Of a DNA stretch of 64,000 nucleotides, positions 33,849 to 45,659 are shown piece after piece; position 1 is the first letter of the stretch; each line of letters opens with the position of its first letter. This stretch comes from Craterostigma plantagineum (Eukaryota > Streptophyta > Magnoliopsida > Lamiales > Linderniaceae). Below the pieces are notes generated by a model. The model saw only the letters and a program-made list of their open reading frames with translations, was not told the origin of the DNA and did not search any database. The position numbers and the translations under genes were made by a program. The stretch covers positions 1 to 64,000 of the forward strand of contig JAPQWV010000366.1 of the NCBI GenBank assembly GCA_027422505.1, given 5' to 3'.

Positions 33849-36361
33849 CAATTTGACAATATTATATGTCGGAACTCTATATTTTGCTGAAAATTGTTTG
33901 ATTGTGAATTTGTTGTTCGTATATAAGAATAAGACGGCGGCGCAAGAGCGGTTATCATGGGATTGAGATTAAGAATAAGACGGCGGAGCAAGAGCTTTAC
34001 CGTGATATCAAGAGTTTCATCAATGGTGGTAATAATAACTATCTGTCGGCGACGGGGGAGTATGATAATGTTGGTGGTGATCTTCTCCAGAACCACTCAG
34101 TTTACTGAGATCTTCACTTTCTTGTTTTCATTGATTCTAATGATAATGGTTATTTGTAACTTCTCTTCAATGAGGGGTTCTACTACAACCGACCTGCTTT
34201 GTAATAAAACAATAACATCAAGCTCAAGTGCTTATTAACTTCCTATTGAGTCGTGTTTCTATTTCCCGGAGAGGCATTTAATGGTTGTGAAGAAATTTAG
34301 GTGAAAATTTTTGTTTATTACTATTCCCAAGGCCTACTATAGTCGTCATTTTATTTATGAGACAATTTCTATTCAGTCCCTAGTCAGTAAGTTTCTAAAC
34401 TATTCAGTCCCTATCAGAATTTCTATTAGTTTTAAGGACCAACTTTACTTAAAAGGCAGAGTTAAGGCTTAAAAATATGAATTGACCATAATAGCCTTCT
34501 TAACATACTATAATAAGCGTTATTTTACGGCCACTTTCAGTTATCCAGTTAGATTATATGTTATAAACATATGGTTAATTGTTATTACATCCCTTATATG
34601 TTACTATGATGCAGAAAATTGTTACGACAGAGAATATTTATTTTATGAATATCGTTTTACAGTGAATTGAGCTCCGATTTTGAATGCCCATTAACCAACC
34701 AATTTCAGCGTGTAAGGTAAGATCATGTATTGTGGTATTGCCGATGCAAGATGTAAGATTTGTAATGAGTTTTTATCTTCTCTATTTAGGGTTCTAATAT
34801 GCGAAAATAAGATGAAATCAAAGCCGTGTTTAGCAACGATTACATCCAATATGTATAAATTTGAAGGACCCATAGTATGGGCAGCTCGGTACGGCATCTT
34901 GTTTGCTCGTTCGTCCGATGTTCATTATTAATTTTGCCAAAATACAATCGACCCCAATAATTTGGGTACTTTTTTCACTACGCCATTAGATTCGAAATTA
35001 TGTGTCAATTGTTAACTCCCAAACCGTAATTGCTGGAATGCATGTGGTATGAAAGACATCAACATTAAGCAGAAATTCAGACGTTAGTGAATTGATCCAG
35101 ACGTTCGTGAATTGAAGTGATGAACAACTGTTACTAAGTTAAAACACATTTGTTATCATGTCATGCTTTAATGGTACTAGCTGATAATAATTTGATAGAT
35201 TGTAGCTGAAATTTCGGGCGGGAAAACCAGAATGAGATGAATTTTGGGCGGGAGAGTCTAATAAATCAACCATAGATTACTGTTACCCGATTATAAACTA
35301 ATTACTACTAAATTGTTATTTTTGACTATGTATTCGGTTACTCCTACTGTATTGTCTTGTTACCTACATACCATCTATTTTTTTCCTTCCCTTAAATTGT
35401 TGTTGACCACTGATAAACTGTTACTAAAGAAAATTAGTTAACAACATTGGGTTTACTTTTAAGGTTAATTGAAGATGACACTAATTTTGTTGAATCATTT
35501 ATGTTAGGTCGACCATCTGGATTGTAATAAACAACTAATAGTTCGTATCCGCAACGTTTTGAGTATCATTCACATGGATATATCCTATGAAGCATATCAT
35601 ATCATATCGCAATGTTGCATTTGTTGATTTGTTGTGGACTAGAGAGATTTTTTGATTAGAATTTATATTATAAAAGGGGATCTAGGTAGGTGTCTTGGAA
35701 CATGCATGGAAAAAGAGTGAGTGAGGATACGATTGTTCTTGTGAAGAGTATTAGAATAGAACTATTGCCTTGTTTCTGCTAATCGTCTTCAAAGTCTTAA
35801 TAAAAACTTAATTCTGAATTGTCTTAATCTAACATTTGATGAGCTCTGAAAAATGAAATCGCGCGACAAAGAATCTTCTTTAATGTTGTACAACTCATGA
35901 GAAGCATAACGACGATGGTGAAGATCGTCGATGGTGCCCACTACTCTTCATAAATTCTCGACGTAAGACAAATTTTTCTTCTTCTTTCTTCTGCTGATGC
36001 AATCAATACGACTGACTTGCAACATGAAATCGGAAAATAATAATGGGATGTAATGTAATGAAATGGTCTCATATCGACGAAAGTCGGGGTTTGGCAACAA
36101 CGGAGACATGAGGGGCTTCGACGAAACTGAGACGAAGATGTTATATATCTGAAAGAATGTACAAACTTGTATTTATTACTTTACTCAATCGACTAGGTTT
36201 GTATAGTTGACTGAGCAGGGAGAAATAATAATAATCTAAACCTTTACTAATGTATCATGACAAAGCAAAACCATAACAAACTCAACCTAGTTTAAACCAT
36301 ATAATAAATAAACCATATATATATTATATATTAATCTATTACTCGTTAGTTGGCTTGTAAT
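33849..36361. other. AT-rich intergenic stretch, no gene recognised
   Basis: 33926-33953 and 33971-34000 are two copies of an AATAAGACGGCGG block, the second leading into a short open stretch (AEQELYRDIKSFINGG) to about 34110 that I cannot assign. It could be the remains of a coding exon. 35830-35990 resembles 50523-50660 (AACTCATGA, GATCGTCG, GTGCCCACTACT), a shared old repeat. Nothing else is supported. Confidence 0.4.
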
Positions 36362-36367
36362 AGGGAT

Positions 36368-37754
36368 TGTTAGGATCGTGGACCTGGTGTTAAAGGGTGG
36401 GGTGAATAACACCGGTCACGCTTATTAGTGGTTTCACGTCCGGTTAAAGAGTGAAACCAGTTTCCAATCTTCAATCAAGGCCAAGTGCGAAATATTTATG
36501 GGCTTTTGATTGTGAACTATGTGTGGCTGTTTGTGTATGTGGGTGATTTGATTCGGTTTAGGTGAATGAAAGTGGTTGAGGCATTTTTCGAACACCTTGA
36601 GCGTGGGTATTTGGTGTGTGTGTGTGTGTGGTTTTGGTTTGTAGGAGTGGAGACGCGAGATTTGTTATGGACGTTCAGAGCCAAAAAGATCTCCTACGTC
36701 TCCCCTTCCTCGCAAGGAAGGCTGCTTTAGACAATTTGATTTCGATACAACCCCCGTCGTATAACCTGCATAGCTAGACTCACACGTATAACCCCCCGGC
36801 CTTACCCGCTAACTAAACTCCTAGTCACCACGGCTAGACAGCTTTTTACAGTCCATCTCTTTCAAAAGCTTTTTACAGTACCTTGGGAACTTACAGAACC
36901 CCGCAAGGTCAACTGCAAACATTGTAGCCCGCAACCTCACAGCCGTCTAGGTTTTTAACGTCTCTAAGCTAAAGACAGCACCATTTTTTCTTGTCTAGGT
37001 GCGAAGACTACATACATTGTTTATAGTCTATGTGTTAAGACTCTCACTCAACTAATATTTTTACGCTCATCTATCTCAGATGTGAGTGAGGTGTGTGGGT
37101 TTGAACATTGTAACTCTCTCTCTTTTGTAACCCTTACACTTGGAAGAACTCTCTTGATTTTTGCTCTTTGCTCTTTTATCTAGTTCTTTACTCTTGGATC
37201 TCTCTTTGAATATGTATGTGGTTTGCTCTGAGATCCTTAGCTTCTTTCTGCCCGCCACTGTTGTTTTTATAGGTCTTCCCACCTTGAAATAGCCGTTAGA
37301 CTTAATAATATAGCCGTTGGGAGCCTTTGTTGACTTTGGTCAAAGCTGTCAGCTTTATCTGCTTGTACCTCTGCTGCAGTAGAAGGCTTGTACACCAGTC
37401 AACAGTTGACCAGTCAATCCAGTCATTGACCGGACCAGTCACTCACCGAACCAGTCCAGACTGAGACTGGTCAGTTCAGTCCGAAACCGACCAGTCAGTC
37501 TGAAATCGGATCAGTCCAGATCGATACCGGACCAGAGTAGTCCAGTCTGACAAAACCGAAATCGAGTTGACCGACAGTTGATCGTGTTGACCAGTATTGA
37601 CCGGCAGTTGACCGACCCGATTTTTCGCTCTGAGCTCATATTTGATATCTGTTTTACGAACCGAGCTCATCTGCACACTCAATAAATATATTAGTAACAC
37701 AATTACTAAGTTTTGTGTTCATCAAACCGGATTGATTAGATATTTAAATCCAAG
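36368..37754 (-). repeat. Solo LTR candidate
   Basis: About 1.39 kb related to the split LTR at 27470-33285. It starts TGTTAGGATCGTGG on the plus strand and ends AAATCCAAG. AGGGAT occurs just outside both ends (36362-36367 and 37755-37760), a plausible target duplication. On the minus strand CCTATAAAAACAAC at about 37262-37274 is the promoter box, with a GGTCAA/TTGACC-rich U3 at 37330-37620. No primer-binding site or polypurine tract flanks it. A (TG)n run lies at about 36624-36640. The right end does not show the canonical CA, so the boundary is uncertain by a few bases. Confidence 0.65.
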
Positions 37755-37774
37755 AGGGATCAATTTTAAAGTTT

Positions 37775-38307
37775 CTTTCTCCATTGTCTATCTATCGTTG
37801 GTAGTTAGCAACCTACAACGTTAGACTAATCAATTTTAAGTTTAGTTTTCCCTTATCAACGTGAGTTAGCCCCTACTCCCATTAGATTAATCAAATTTAA
37901 AGTTTATTTGTCATCGGAAAATAATATATTAATCCCCAATAATAGATCAGGAATGCCATCATTGGTGTATTCACGTTGGTACGGCAAATGCGTTCTCACT
38001 AGTTTACCAAAGTCGAAAATATCAGATTTACAAATATATTTGTTGAATTTTCTGTACTTCATATGATTTCTCGTCGATATGCCAACTTAATGATGTTACT
38101 CTTCCTAATTTTTGCCGATATTAATTTTAACGGTATATATGACATATCCAATAATTTCTGCAAATATAACTACTCATATCCAGGTCCCTCTTAACTTTTT
38201 CCTATGCGAAAGTCCAACTTGTCATTATAATTATTATTGTCATCATTATTGATTTATTTTATTGTTAATATTAATATTGACTTGATCTCACGCTGGTGTG
38301 AATTAAG
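37775..38307 (+). repeat. Dispersed repeat unit R, copy 1, left part
   Basis: Matches 56738-57303 (for example TTCTCACTAGTTT, AAGTCGAAAATATCAGAT, TCTCGTCGATATGCCAACTTAATG). Interrupted at 38307/47321 by the copia insertion; its right part continues at 47321-47600. No coding content seen. Confidence 0.8.
38303..38307. repeat. Copia target-site duplication TTAAG, left
   Basis: The same five bases occur at 47321-47325. The uninterrupted counterpart at about 57304-57312 has a single TTAAT/TTAG junction. Confidence 0.8.
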
Positions 38308-38558
38308 TGAAGATAAAGATGTGCCTAAGAGGGGGGGGGGGGGTGAATTAGGCTTATAAAAATTTTATGCTTCTTTTCACAAATGCTAAGTGTGGTGACT
38401 TAGATATGTCTACTGATGTTTGTAACGAGTATGTCTGATATATCCTAGTAACGTCGGATGTGCGTCGGGTCTGTCTCACAGCAATAAAGAGATAACTGAA
38501 AAGTAAATGCGAGACAGGATTTTTATAGAGGTTATATCCCCAACTGGGGTTTACTCCT
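38308..38558 (-). repeat. Shortened 3' LTR of the 9-kb copia element
   Basis: Aligns with 45660-45904 with few changes, including a G run of about 14 here against 7 there. It retains the TATAAAA box on the minus strand (near 38522-38530) and the outer TGAAG end. The remaining 1.4 kb (most of U3) is missing; the sequence passes directly to a polypurine-like motif. Confidence 0.85.
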
Positions 38559-38559
38559 T

Positions 38560-38575
38560 ACTACTCCCCCTTCAT
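38560..38575 (-). other. Polypurine tract of the 9-kb copia element
   Basis: The minus strand reads GAAGGGGGAGTAGTA just upstream of the shortened LTR, the expected position for plus-strand priming. Confidence 0.65.
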
Positions 38576-38687
38576 TATCAAAAAGGTAGGAGGGATACCT
38601 AAAACTGAACTGACAAAACGGAATATCCTAAGGTCAACTAGGAGCAGAAATGGAACATGAGGGGCAGCCTACTGGCTTGAGGAAGTG

Positions 38688-40213
38688 TCAGAATCGGCGG
38701 TTAGGAAGGGACTTCTTAATCAGCTTGGAGAGCTTGGACAGTTTCAGCGATAGCTCGGTGTATTGCTCTTTGAGCTTGCGAAAACGCTTCTGATTATCAG
38801 CCTTGATATCGGAGATATCTCGGCGCCACACTGAGATTCCAGCCTTCCCTACACTCAGCTCATCCTCGTAGTCCTCGTCGTCATTGCTCTTCACCTTTGC
38901 TTTTCCTTTTGCAGCCGACCTTTTCTGAGCGCTATCAACTGACCTACCTTCCTTTGCCTTGAACCAACCTTGGCTCTTTGTATAGTGAATACCCATCCGC
39001 TTCAAGGTCACTTGGTCCACGATGTGGACGGATCTATCTTCCCAGCCAGGTGGCAGAATAATGCCCTCGCACTCAAACAAGTGAGTGAGCAACATGCCAT
39101 AAGGCAGAGCCTTATCTCTGCTTTCGAAGGCGTGGATCATGTGCTTCATGATGACATATCATAGGTTGAACTGGAGGTTCTGGGATACCATGTAGACCGC
39201 AAAGGTGCTCATGAAGTTCATCGTCGTCGAGTGGCCGCCGCTACCAATTTTGGCACTCCAGAGAGTCATGTTGAGTAGTTTGTGCAGGAAGAAGTAGTCG
39301 ATAGGAAGTTGGTTCATTGCTTCACCGTCAAAGAATCGAGGTTTCGTGCGGGTATTCCAGAGTGTTTGAAGGACATTACCGAGATCAAACTCATCAGCGT
39401 GGCACCAGTCATTCATATCATAGTGCCGAAGGCCTTCATCAGCAACTCCCAGCATAGCATTTATCTTCTGGGTGGTCCACTCGATCGTATGGCAGAGAAC
39501 ATAGGAACGGATTTTGACATGCCCTTCGAACACGTCGTAGTCGAGATTTGCATAGAACAGTTTGACTACTTCAGGGAAGTGGGGTGTGTTGAGACTGAGG
39601 AATTGCTCCCATCCAAACTCCTTAAGCCAGGTGATTACGTTCCCAGGGGGCAATTTGTCGAAATCAACTCCGCGACCACGAGCGATATCTCTGTTGAGGA
39701 AGCTTTTGTAGGTGGTGCGGTTACTTTCTGCCAGAAACAGCAGTTCGGCTGGGATCTCACTAGGTTTGGACAGATCGATAGGCGGGATGGCAGAGGATTT
39801 TGAACTTGATGGCGGAAGTGGCGTGGTTTTTTCAAGTGATGAGGGCTGTTTTTCAGGAGACTTTGGCGGAGGTGAGGTTGATTTCTGGGTTTCGGTTGGA
39901 GTTGGGGATCGCAGGGGCGATTTCTGGGTATCTCAGGACACTTCTTCAGGAATTTCGGAGCTTGAAGCAGACTTTTCTGGTTCGGGCGTCTTGGATTTCT
40001 TGTTTTCTCTTCTTCTTTTGCAGTTTTGGAAGGGGTTGGGATCTTTTCAGAAGGTTTGGCTTTGGATCGGGTTTTGCGAACAGAAGGCGAGGCTTGTTTT
40101 GGTGATTTGGAAGGTGAGTTGAGTGGGGCTTCATCAGTATCGGTCATGGGTTCCTTATATTTGCGGCTTGATGATTCAGGGTTGACAGCTTTGGATCCGG
40201 AAGTTCTGGCCAT
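38688..40213 (-). pseudogene. Third ORF of the 9-kb copia element (plant transposon protein domain)
   Basis: ATG 40213 (MARTSGSKAVNPES) opens a Ser/Lys/Pro-rich N-terminal region to about 39640. After a frame change the globular core reads FDKLPPGNVITWLKEFGWEQ, YANLDYDVFEGHVKIRSYVL, WTTQKINAMLGVADEGLRHY, WCHADEFDLGNVLQTLWNTR and LPIDYFFLHKLL (39680-39250). After a further break at 39155 it continues HMIHAFESRDKALPYGMLLT to a basic, leucine-rich predicted coiled coil at the C-terminus (RKLKEQYTELSLKLSKLSKL). This type is usually annotated as putative plant transposon protein. It lies between pol and the 3' LTR and is colinear with them. Function unknown. A related fragment lies at 51765-52195; it is different in sequence from the third ORF at 16987-20524. 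Confidence 0.8.
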
Positions 40214-40239
40214 TTTCAGAGATTAGGGTTTGAGGAAAT

Positions 40240-40700
40240 TTGGAGAGGATGATGAATCACGAAGAAGGGGACGGTTTTGGATCTTTAAGGAGAGAGAGTT
40301 GGTTTATTTTGGAAAAGATAAAGATGGATTCAAAATTTGAAATTCGAAATTTTGAAAGGAAAGTAATAAACTGTCAGAGATATCGGATTGATTTGACAGG
40401 ATCTCATAATTATGGAAGTGATTTGACTGGACGAATAGGAATATACTCTGAATAATGAGTTTCCTCAAGTAACTGACGGCTGGAAAGATATCTACGAGTT
40501 CCTTCCTGAAATAACCTTATCATATTAAAGAACAGATCCAGGAGATCGGGTATTCCTAAAATAAATTAGATGGCTGAAGGAATGTTTATCTATGAATTTT
40601 TTTTATTTTAAAAATACGAGTATCGCTCAAGGGAAAATCTATAAGATTCACGGAAATATTCTAAAGGCTGAATGAATATCTTAAGGTAGAATTACTATGA
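40240..40700. other. Spacer between copia third ORF and pol
   Basis: AT-rich, no recognised domain. It separates the RNase H end (40705) from the third-ORF start (40213) and probably carries signals for the third ORF, but no clear acceptor or promoter is visible. Confidence 0.5.
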
Positions 40701-40704
40701 GCTT

Positions 40705-43700
40705 CTATCTAAAATAGAAGAACCTAGAGTAAATGATAGAATTAGGCAGATTTACTAACCTTATTAAGCTCGAGGATTCCAATCGATCACGGATGTCGCA
40801 GAATCTTGCCTCTATTAGGGGTTTAGTGAAGATATCAGCGAGCTGATCATTTGTTCCTACGAATTCCACACTGATATTCCCCTTCTGAACATGGTCTCGT
40901 ATAAAATGATGTTTAACCTCAATATGCTTAGTACGAGAATGATGCACGGGATTCTTAGTAATACTAATGGCACTAGTGCTATCACACATAATAGGAATTT
41001 TGTCATAACTTAGCCCGAAATCACTAAGGGTTTGTTTCATCCAAAGAACCTGTTGATAACAATTTCCTAAGGCCATATATTCAGCTTCGGTTGTGGAGAG
41101 GGCGACAGCATTTTGCTTTCTACTAGACCAAGTTACCAAGGAATTCCCAAGTAATTGGCAAGTTCCACTGGTACTTTTCCTATCTTCCCTACAGCCGGCA
41201 TAGTCGGCGTCGGAATATCCCATTAATGGGAAGTCATCCGTATAAGAGTACCACAGACCAAAATTGACCGTACCCTTGATATATCTAAGTATCCGCTTGA
41301 CTGCGGTCAAGTGAGATTCCCTAGGGTCGACTGATATCTCGAACACATACCAACAGCAAACATGATATCAGGGCGACTAGCAGTTAAGTAAAGAAGGCTT
41401 CCGATCATACCTCGATATTGTGTTTGATCAACCGGTGTACCTGACTCATCCATGTCTATTTTGGTGGTCTGATGCATAGGGGTGGAAATCGCTTTGGAAT
41501 CACTCATCCCGAATTTAGTCAGCAATTCCCTACTGTATTTGTCTGGGATACGAAGGTTCCATTGTCAAGCTGCTTTATTTGCAACCCGAGGAAGTAGTTC
41601 AGCTCACCCATTAAGCTCATTTCAAATTCCTTCTGCATAGACTTAGAAAATTCCTCGCAGAGAAGGATATTAGTACTTCCAAATATGATATCAAACGTAA
41701 ATTTGGACCAGTATCATGTGATCACCTTCATACTTAATAAACAGCGTGTTATCAATAGTTCCAGTCGAAAATCCTATGTCAATCAGAAACTTACTTAGCC
41801 TTTCATACCATGCCCTAGGAGCCTGCTTTAAACCATATAATGCTTTATTTAACTTAAAAACATGATTTGGAAAATCTTCCCTAGTACAGCCCGGTGGTTG
41901 TTCTACATACTCCTCATTTATAAAACCATTTAAAAATGCACTTTTTACGTCATTTGAAAAAGTTAAAACGTTTAAACATGCATATGCAAGTAAGACACAT
42001 ATAGACTCTAACCTAGCTACCGGTGCAAAGGTTTCATCGAAATCAATACCTTCCTCCTGGGAATAACCTTTTGCAACTAACCTCGCTTTGTTTCTTGTGA
42101 CATTTCCGTGTTCGTCGAGTTTGTTGCGGAAGACCCATTTGGTTCCTATGATGGATTTTTCGTCTGGTCTTTTGACAAGTGTCCACACTTCGCTCTTTTC
42201 GAATTGAGATAACTCATCTTCCATGGCAGAGACCCACGATATATCTTCCAGAGCTTCATGGACTGTCTTTGGTTCCATCATTGAGAGCAGTACATCATGA
42301 GATTCCTCCTCCGTATCTTGGTTTCGTGCAGTTGCTCGAGTTTTGATTCCAGATCTGATATTTCCGATTACTTGATCTGTTGGATGACTGGAAGCATGTT
42401 TCCATTTTCTAGGTTGCAGCTCCCCAGCTTCTGGTTCCACTGTTTCAACATTTTCTTCTTTAGGAATATCTTCCTCAGTTTCTTTAATATCCTGCAAATC
42501 TGCACAAGGCAAATCTATACCTTCCTCATCAGTAGCATCTGCGTTAGGCATCTCATCAAAAGTAACATGTATGGATTCCTGAACAGTCAGCTTTCTTTTA
42601 TTGTAAACACGATATGCCTTAGACTAAGACTGTAACCAAGGAATATCCCTTCATCAACCTTAGAGTCAAATTTTCCTCTCTTATCTCTATCGTTCAAGAT
42701 AAAATATTTACATCCGAACACATGAAAGTAACCTATATTTGGAGTTCTACCATGCCAGATTTCATAAGAAGTCTTCTTTAATATCGGCCTAAGGAAGATA
42801 CGGTTAGACACGTAACAAGCTGTACTAACGGCTTCCGCCCAGAACTGTTTGAATATCATACTCATGTAACATAGATCTAGCCATTTCCTGTAATACCCTG
42901 TTTTTACGTTCAACTACACCGTTCTGTTGGGGAGTTATAGGAGCAGAGAAATTATGACTATATCCATACTGATCACAGAATGATGCAAACGACTTACTAT
43001 CAAATTCCAGCCCATTATCACTTCGTATCCTACATAAGTTAGTTTCTTTTTCATTTTCAAGTCTCTTTACTAGCGACGCAAAGTTATCTAATGCCTCATT
43101 CTTATGTGCAAGGAATATCATCCATGTATACCTGGAGTAATCATCAACGATGACAAAGGCATATCTTTTACCTCGCAGAGACATCATCTGAACAGGACCA
43201 AAAGGTCGAGATGTAGCAATTCCAGAGGTCTGGATGTGGATATCACATTCTTTGCTTTGAACGATGTCTTGGTCTGCTTGCCCATTTGGCACGCCTTGCA
43301 TGTTTTGTCCTTGACGAACTTTATGTCGGGAATACCTCGTACCAGTGCATTACTCGTCAGGTGAGACAGTAGTTCCATATTGGCATGTCCTAAGCGTCTG
43401 TGCCATATCCAGGTGTTATCCTGTGTCACTGCTAAACACTTGACATTCTGGTCAGTAATATCATCCAGAGTAATACAGTAAATATTTCTATCCTAGATGC
43501 ACTAAACAATACCTTTTCATTTCTAACAATGCACTTATCGTTTTCAAACGTGACTGTATGACCTTTATCACATAGTTGACTAATACTAATGAGATTATGT
43601 TCTAGATTCTTAACTAACCATACGTCATCTATAGTAGTATGTAAAGTGTTACCGACAGTTCCAACACCTATAACCTTCGCTTTTGTGTTGTCGGCGTAGG

Positions 43701-43810
43701 AGACATATCCTCCGTCATACGCTTTCACACGACACAAACTTACTGATATCACCTGTCATATGGTGGGAACACCCACTGTCGAGGTACCACTTGTTCTTCT
43801 TACTGCATTT
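40705..43810 (-). pseudogene. Copia pol: protease, integrase, reverse transcriptase, RNase H
   Basis: Protease core NKWYLDSGCSHHMTGD at about 43795-43745, in the -1 frame relative to gag. GAG-pre-integrase and zinc finger: WIWHRRLGHANMELLSHL and CKACQMGK (43420-43270). Integrase core: VIVDDYSRYTW, RSDNGLEFDS and VVERKNRVLQEMARSML. Reverse transcriptase: WVFRNKLDEHGNV, ARLVAKGYSQ, VKSAFLNGFI and KALYGLKQAPRAWYERL. The catalytic box is destroyed: IYV is followed by a shifted frame where YVDDI belongs (about 41684-41698). RNase H retains SDADYAGC, STTEAEYMAL, CDSTSAISI and LADIFTKPL. Other breaks are at about 43490, 43185, 42830, 42590, 41545 and 41340. Inactive, but domain content is complete. 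Confidence 0.9.
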
Positions 43811-45600
43811 TCTTCTTTGTACCTGCATGAATCAGTTCTTTTCTGAGGTGCCCAATTTTGATTGGGTCCTAAACGGTTAGCAGCGAAATAATTTCTGTTA
43901 ACACGTGGAATATCATGTATCACAGGCTGTGATCTCTCAGACACAGGCTGGCCAGAGTTAGAGACTTCAGGAACTTTCTTAGGTCTCCAGACATATCGAG
44001 ATTTGTCAGCTTTCTTCAAGAAACAATGGTTAGCATAATGACCAAGACGACCACAAGAAAAACATTTAGGTTTCCTAACATTTTGTGGAGGTGCAGCGTG
44101 TTCATGTGTCGTGGAATATCCTAATCCTGTTTTCCCGATATGTGCAGGAATACTAAGTAACATATCAAGATTTTGTTGTCCTTCAAGAAGTCTAACATTA
44201 GTACGAGATTTTTCTTCTAAGAAATCCTTAAGGGCAGACATGTCTCTAGATATATTCTTTTGCTTTCTAAACTTTTCGCAATTACACAAAGCCTTTTCTT
44301 TCTTAAGAGTCTCTAGCTCGGCTCTCAAGCGCTCATTTTCTAGATCCGTTTGATGCTTCTCTCTAGCTACTTCATCCCGCTGCCTAATTAGACCCTTTAC
44401 TTGTGAGTTGAGTGACTTAATCCTTCTTTCTGCATTTTGAATTATTTCGAACATCTCTTCTTTTTCATCTACTTCAAGGGCTGAGGAAGCGTTATCATGA
44501 GATTCATCTTGCCTAGCATATAATTCATTTAGAAATAATATTTTCTTAATAGTGGATGAATCCGATACCTGATCATCATCCGCGGCCATGTAGGCGAGAT
44601 CTTCCTCCTCTTCGCTCCCGGCCTCTTCCCAGTTTGTGACCATGGCCTTCTGCTTCTTTATCCTTTTGTCACCATTTTCCATCGGGCAGTTTGAGGAAAG
44701 TGGCCTGGCTTGTTGCACTTGAAGCATTTCTGTACATTGTTGCCGGATGACGATATTCCCTTGTTCCTAGGCTGGAACTTGGAGTTTCCCTTGAATTTTC
44801 TTCTTTGCCGAAATTTATCGAATTTCCTGGTTAGCATGGCGATATGTTCCAGCAGGGTCTTCCTCGGTTTTCTTCTTCGCCCTCAGAATCGTTGTCTTGT
44901 TCAGTGTTGAAGGCGATGTTAGGTTGATTTCGGACCGGTGGTTTTCCTTGATGGAGATCTGAGTCATCTCGTAGGTGGTCAGAGATCCGATCAGTTCTGA
45001 CACTGAAAGTTCGTCCAAGTCCTTTGCTTCGTAGATGGCAGTCACTTTGGGATTCCATTCTCTAGGAAGAGATCTCAGGATTTTTCGCACCTTCTCACCA
45101 TCTTCTATTTTCTTTCCCAAAGAGAACATTTGATTAATGATGTTCATAAATCTGGCATACATGTGGCTTATGGTCTCGTTGTCCTCCATCTTGAACAGCT
45201 CGTATTGGTGAGTCAAGAGGGCTATCCTTTCTTGCACAACTCGAGTGGTTCCTTCATGTGTGACTTGAAGCATGTCCCACATATTTTTGGCAGATTCGCA
45301 TGAGCTCACACGATTGTACTCTTCTCTTGTGAGAGCGCAAGCTATCATGTTCTTTGCTTTGGCATTTAGGGAGATTCCTCGCTTGTCTGCTATATTGTAA
45401 TCAGGGCCTTTCTTTGAAGTTCCATCTTCGTTTTTGGGAATGTAAGGTCCTGTTCCGATGATATCCCACAGGTCGTAGTCTGTAGCGATCAGGAATTCCT
45501 TCATGTGATTTTTCCATATGGCGTAGTTTGTCCCGTCGAAGAGTGGTGGTCTGGAATGGGATTGTCCCTCTGCAAAAACATCAAAACTCGAAGAAGCCAT
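43756..45600 (-). pseudogene. Copia gag with two zinc knuckles
   Basis: Starts at ATG 45600 (MASSSFDVFAEGQS), 46-60 bases after the primer-binding site. The DUF4219/UBN2 region includes RPPLFDGTNYAIWKNHMKEF, YNRVSSCESAKNMWDMLQVT and EKVRKILRSLPREWNPKVT. A one-base loss near 44855 breaks the frame; a first knuckle (CFKCNKPGHF with a shifted final Cys) lies near 44735-44690, then a Glu-rich coiled coil (44470-44250), and a second knuckle CFSCGRLGHYANHC at 44066-44025. The end, NQNWAPQKRT, corresponds to the WVPK motifs of the other copia gag. Particle-forming and RNA-binding role by family. Confidence 0.88.
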
Positions 45601-45640
45601 TAGATCTTTAACTCAGGTTTGTTAGGCCCGTCGTTTGAGT

Positions 45641-45657
45641 AACCCGCTCTGATACCA
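45641..45657 (-). other. Primer-binding site (initiator tRNA-Met type)
   Basis: The minus strand reads TGGTATCAGAGCGGGTT two bases from the LTR end at 45660, the standard copia priming site. Confidence 0.9.
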
Positions 45658-45659
45658 AA

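Noticed and set aside
33957..34238. Ile/Met-rich ORF after the carboxylesterase
   Set aside because: Another frame of the same DNA reads more like coding sequence (AEQELYRDIKSFINGG) but neither matches a family I know.
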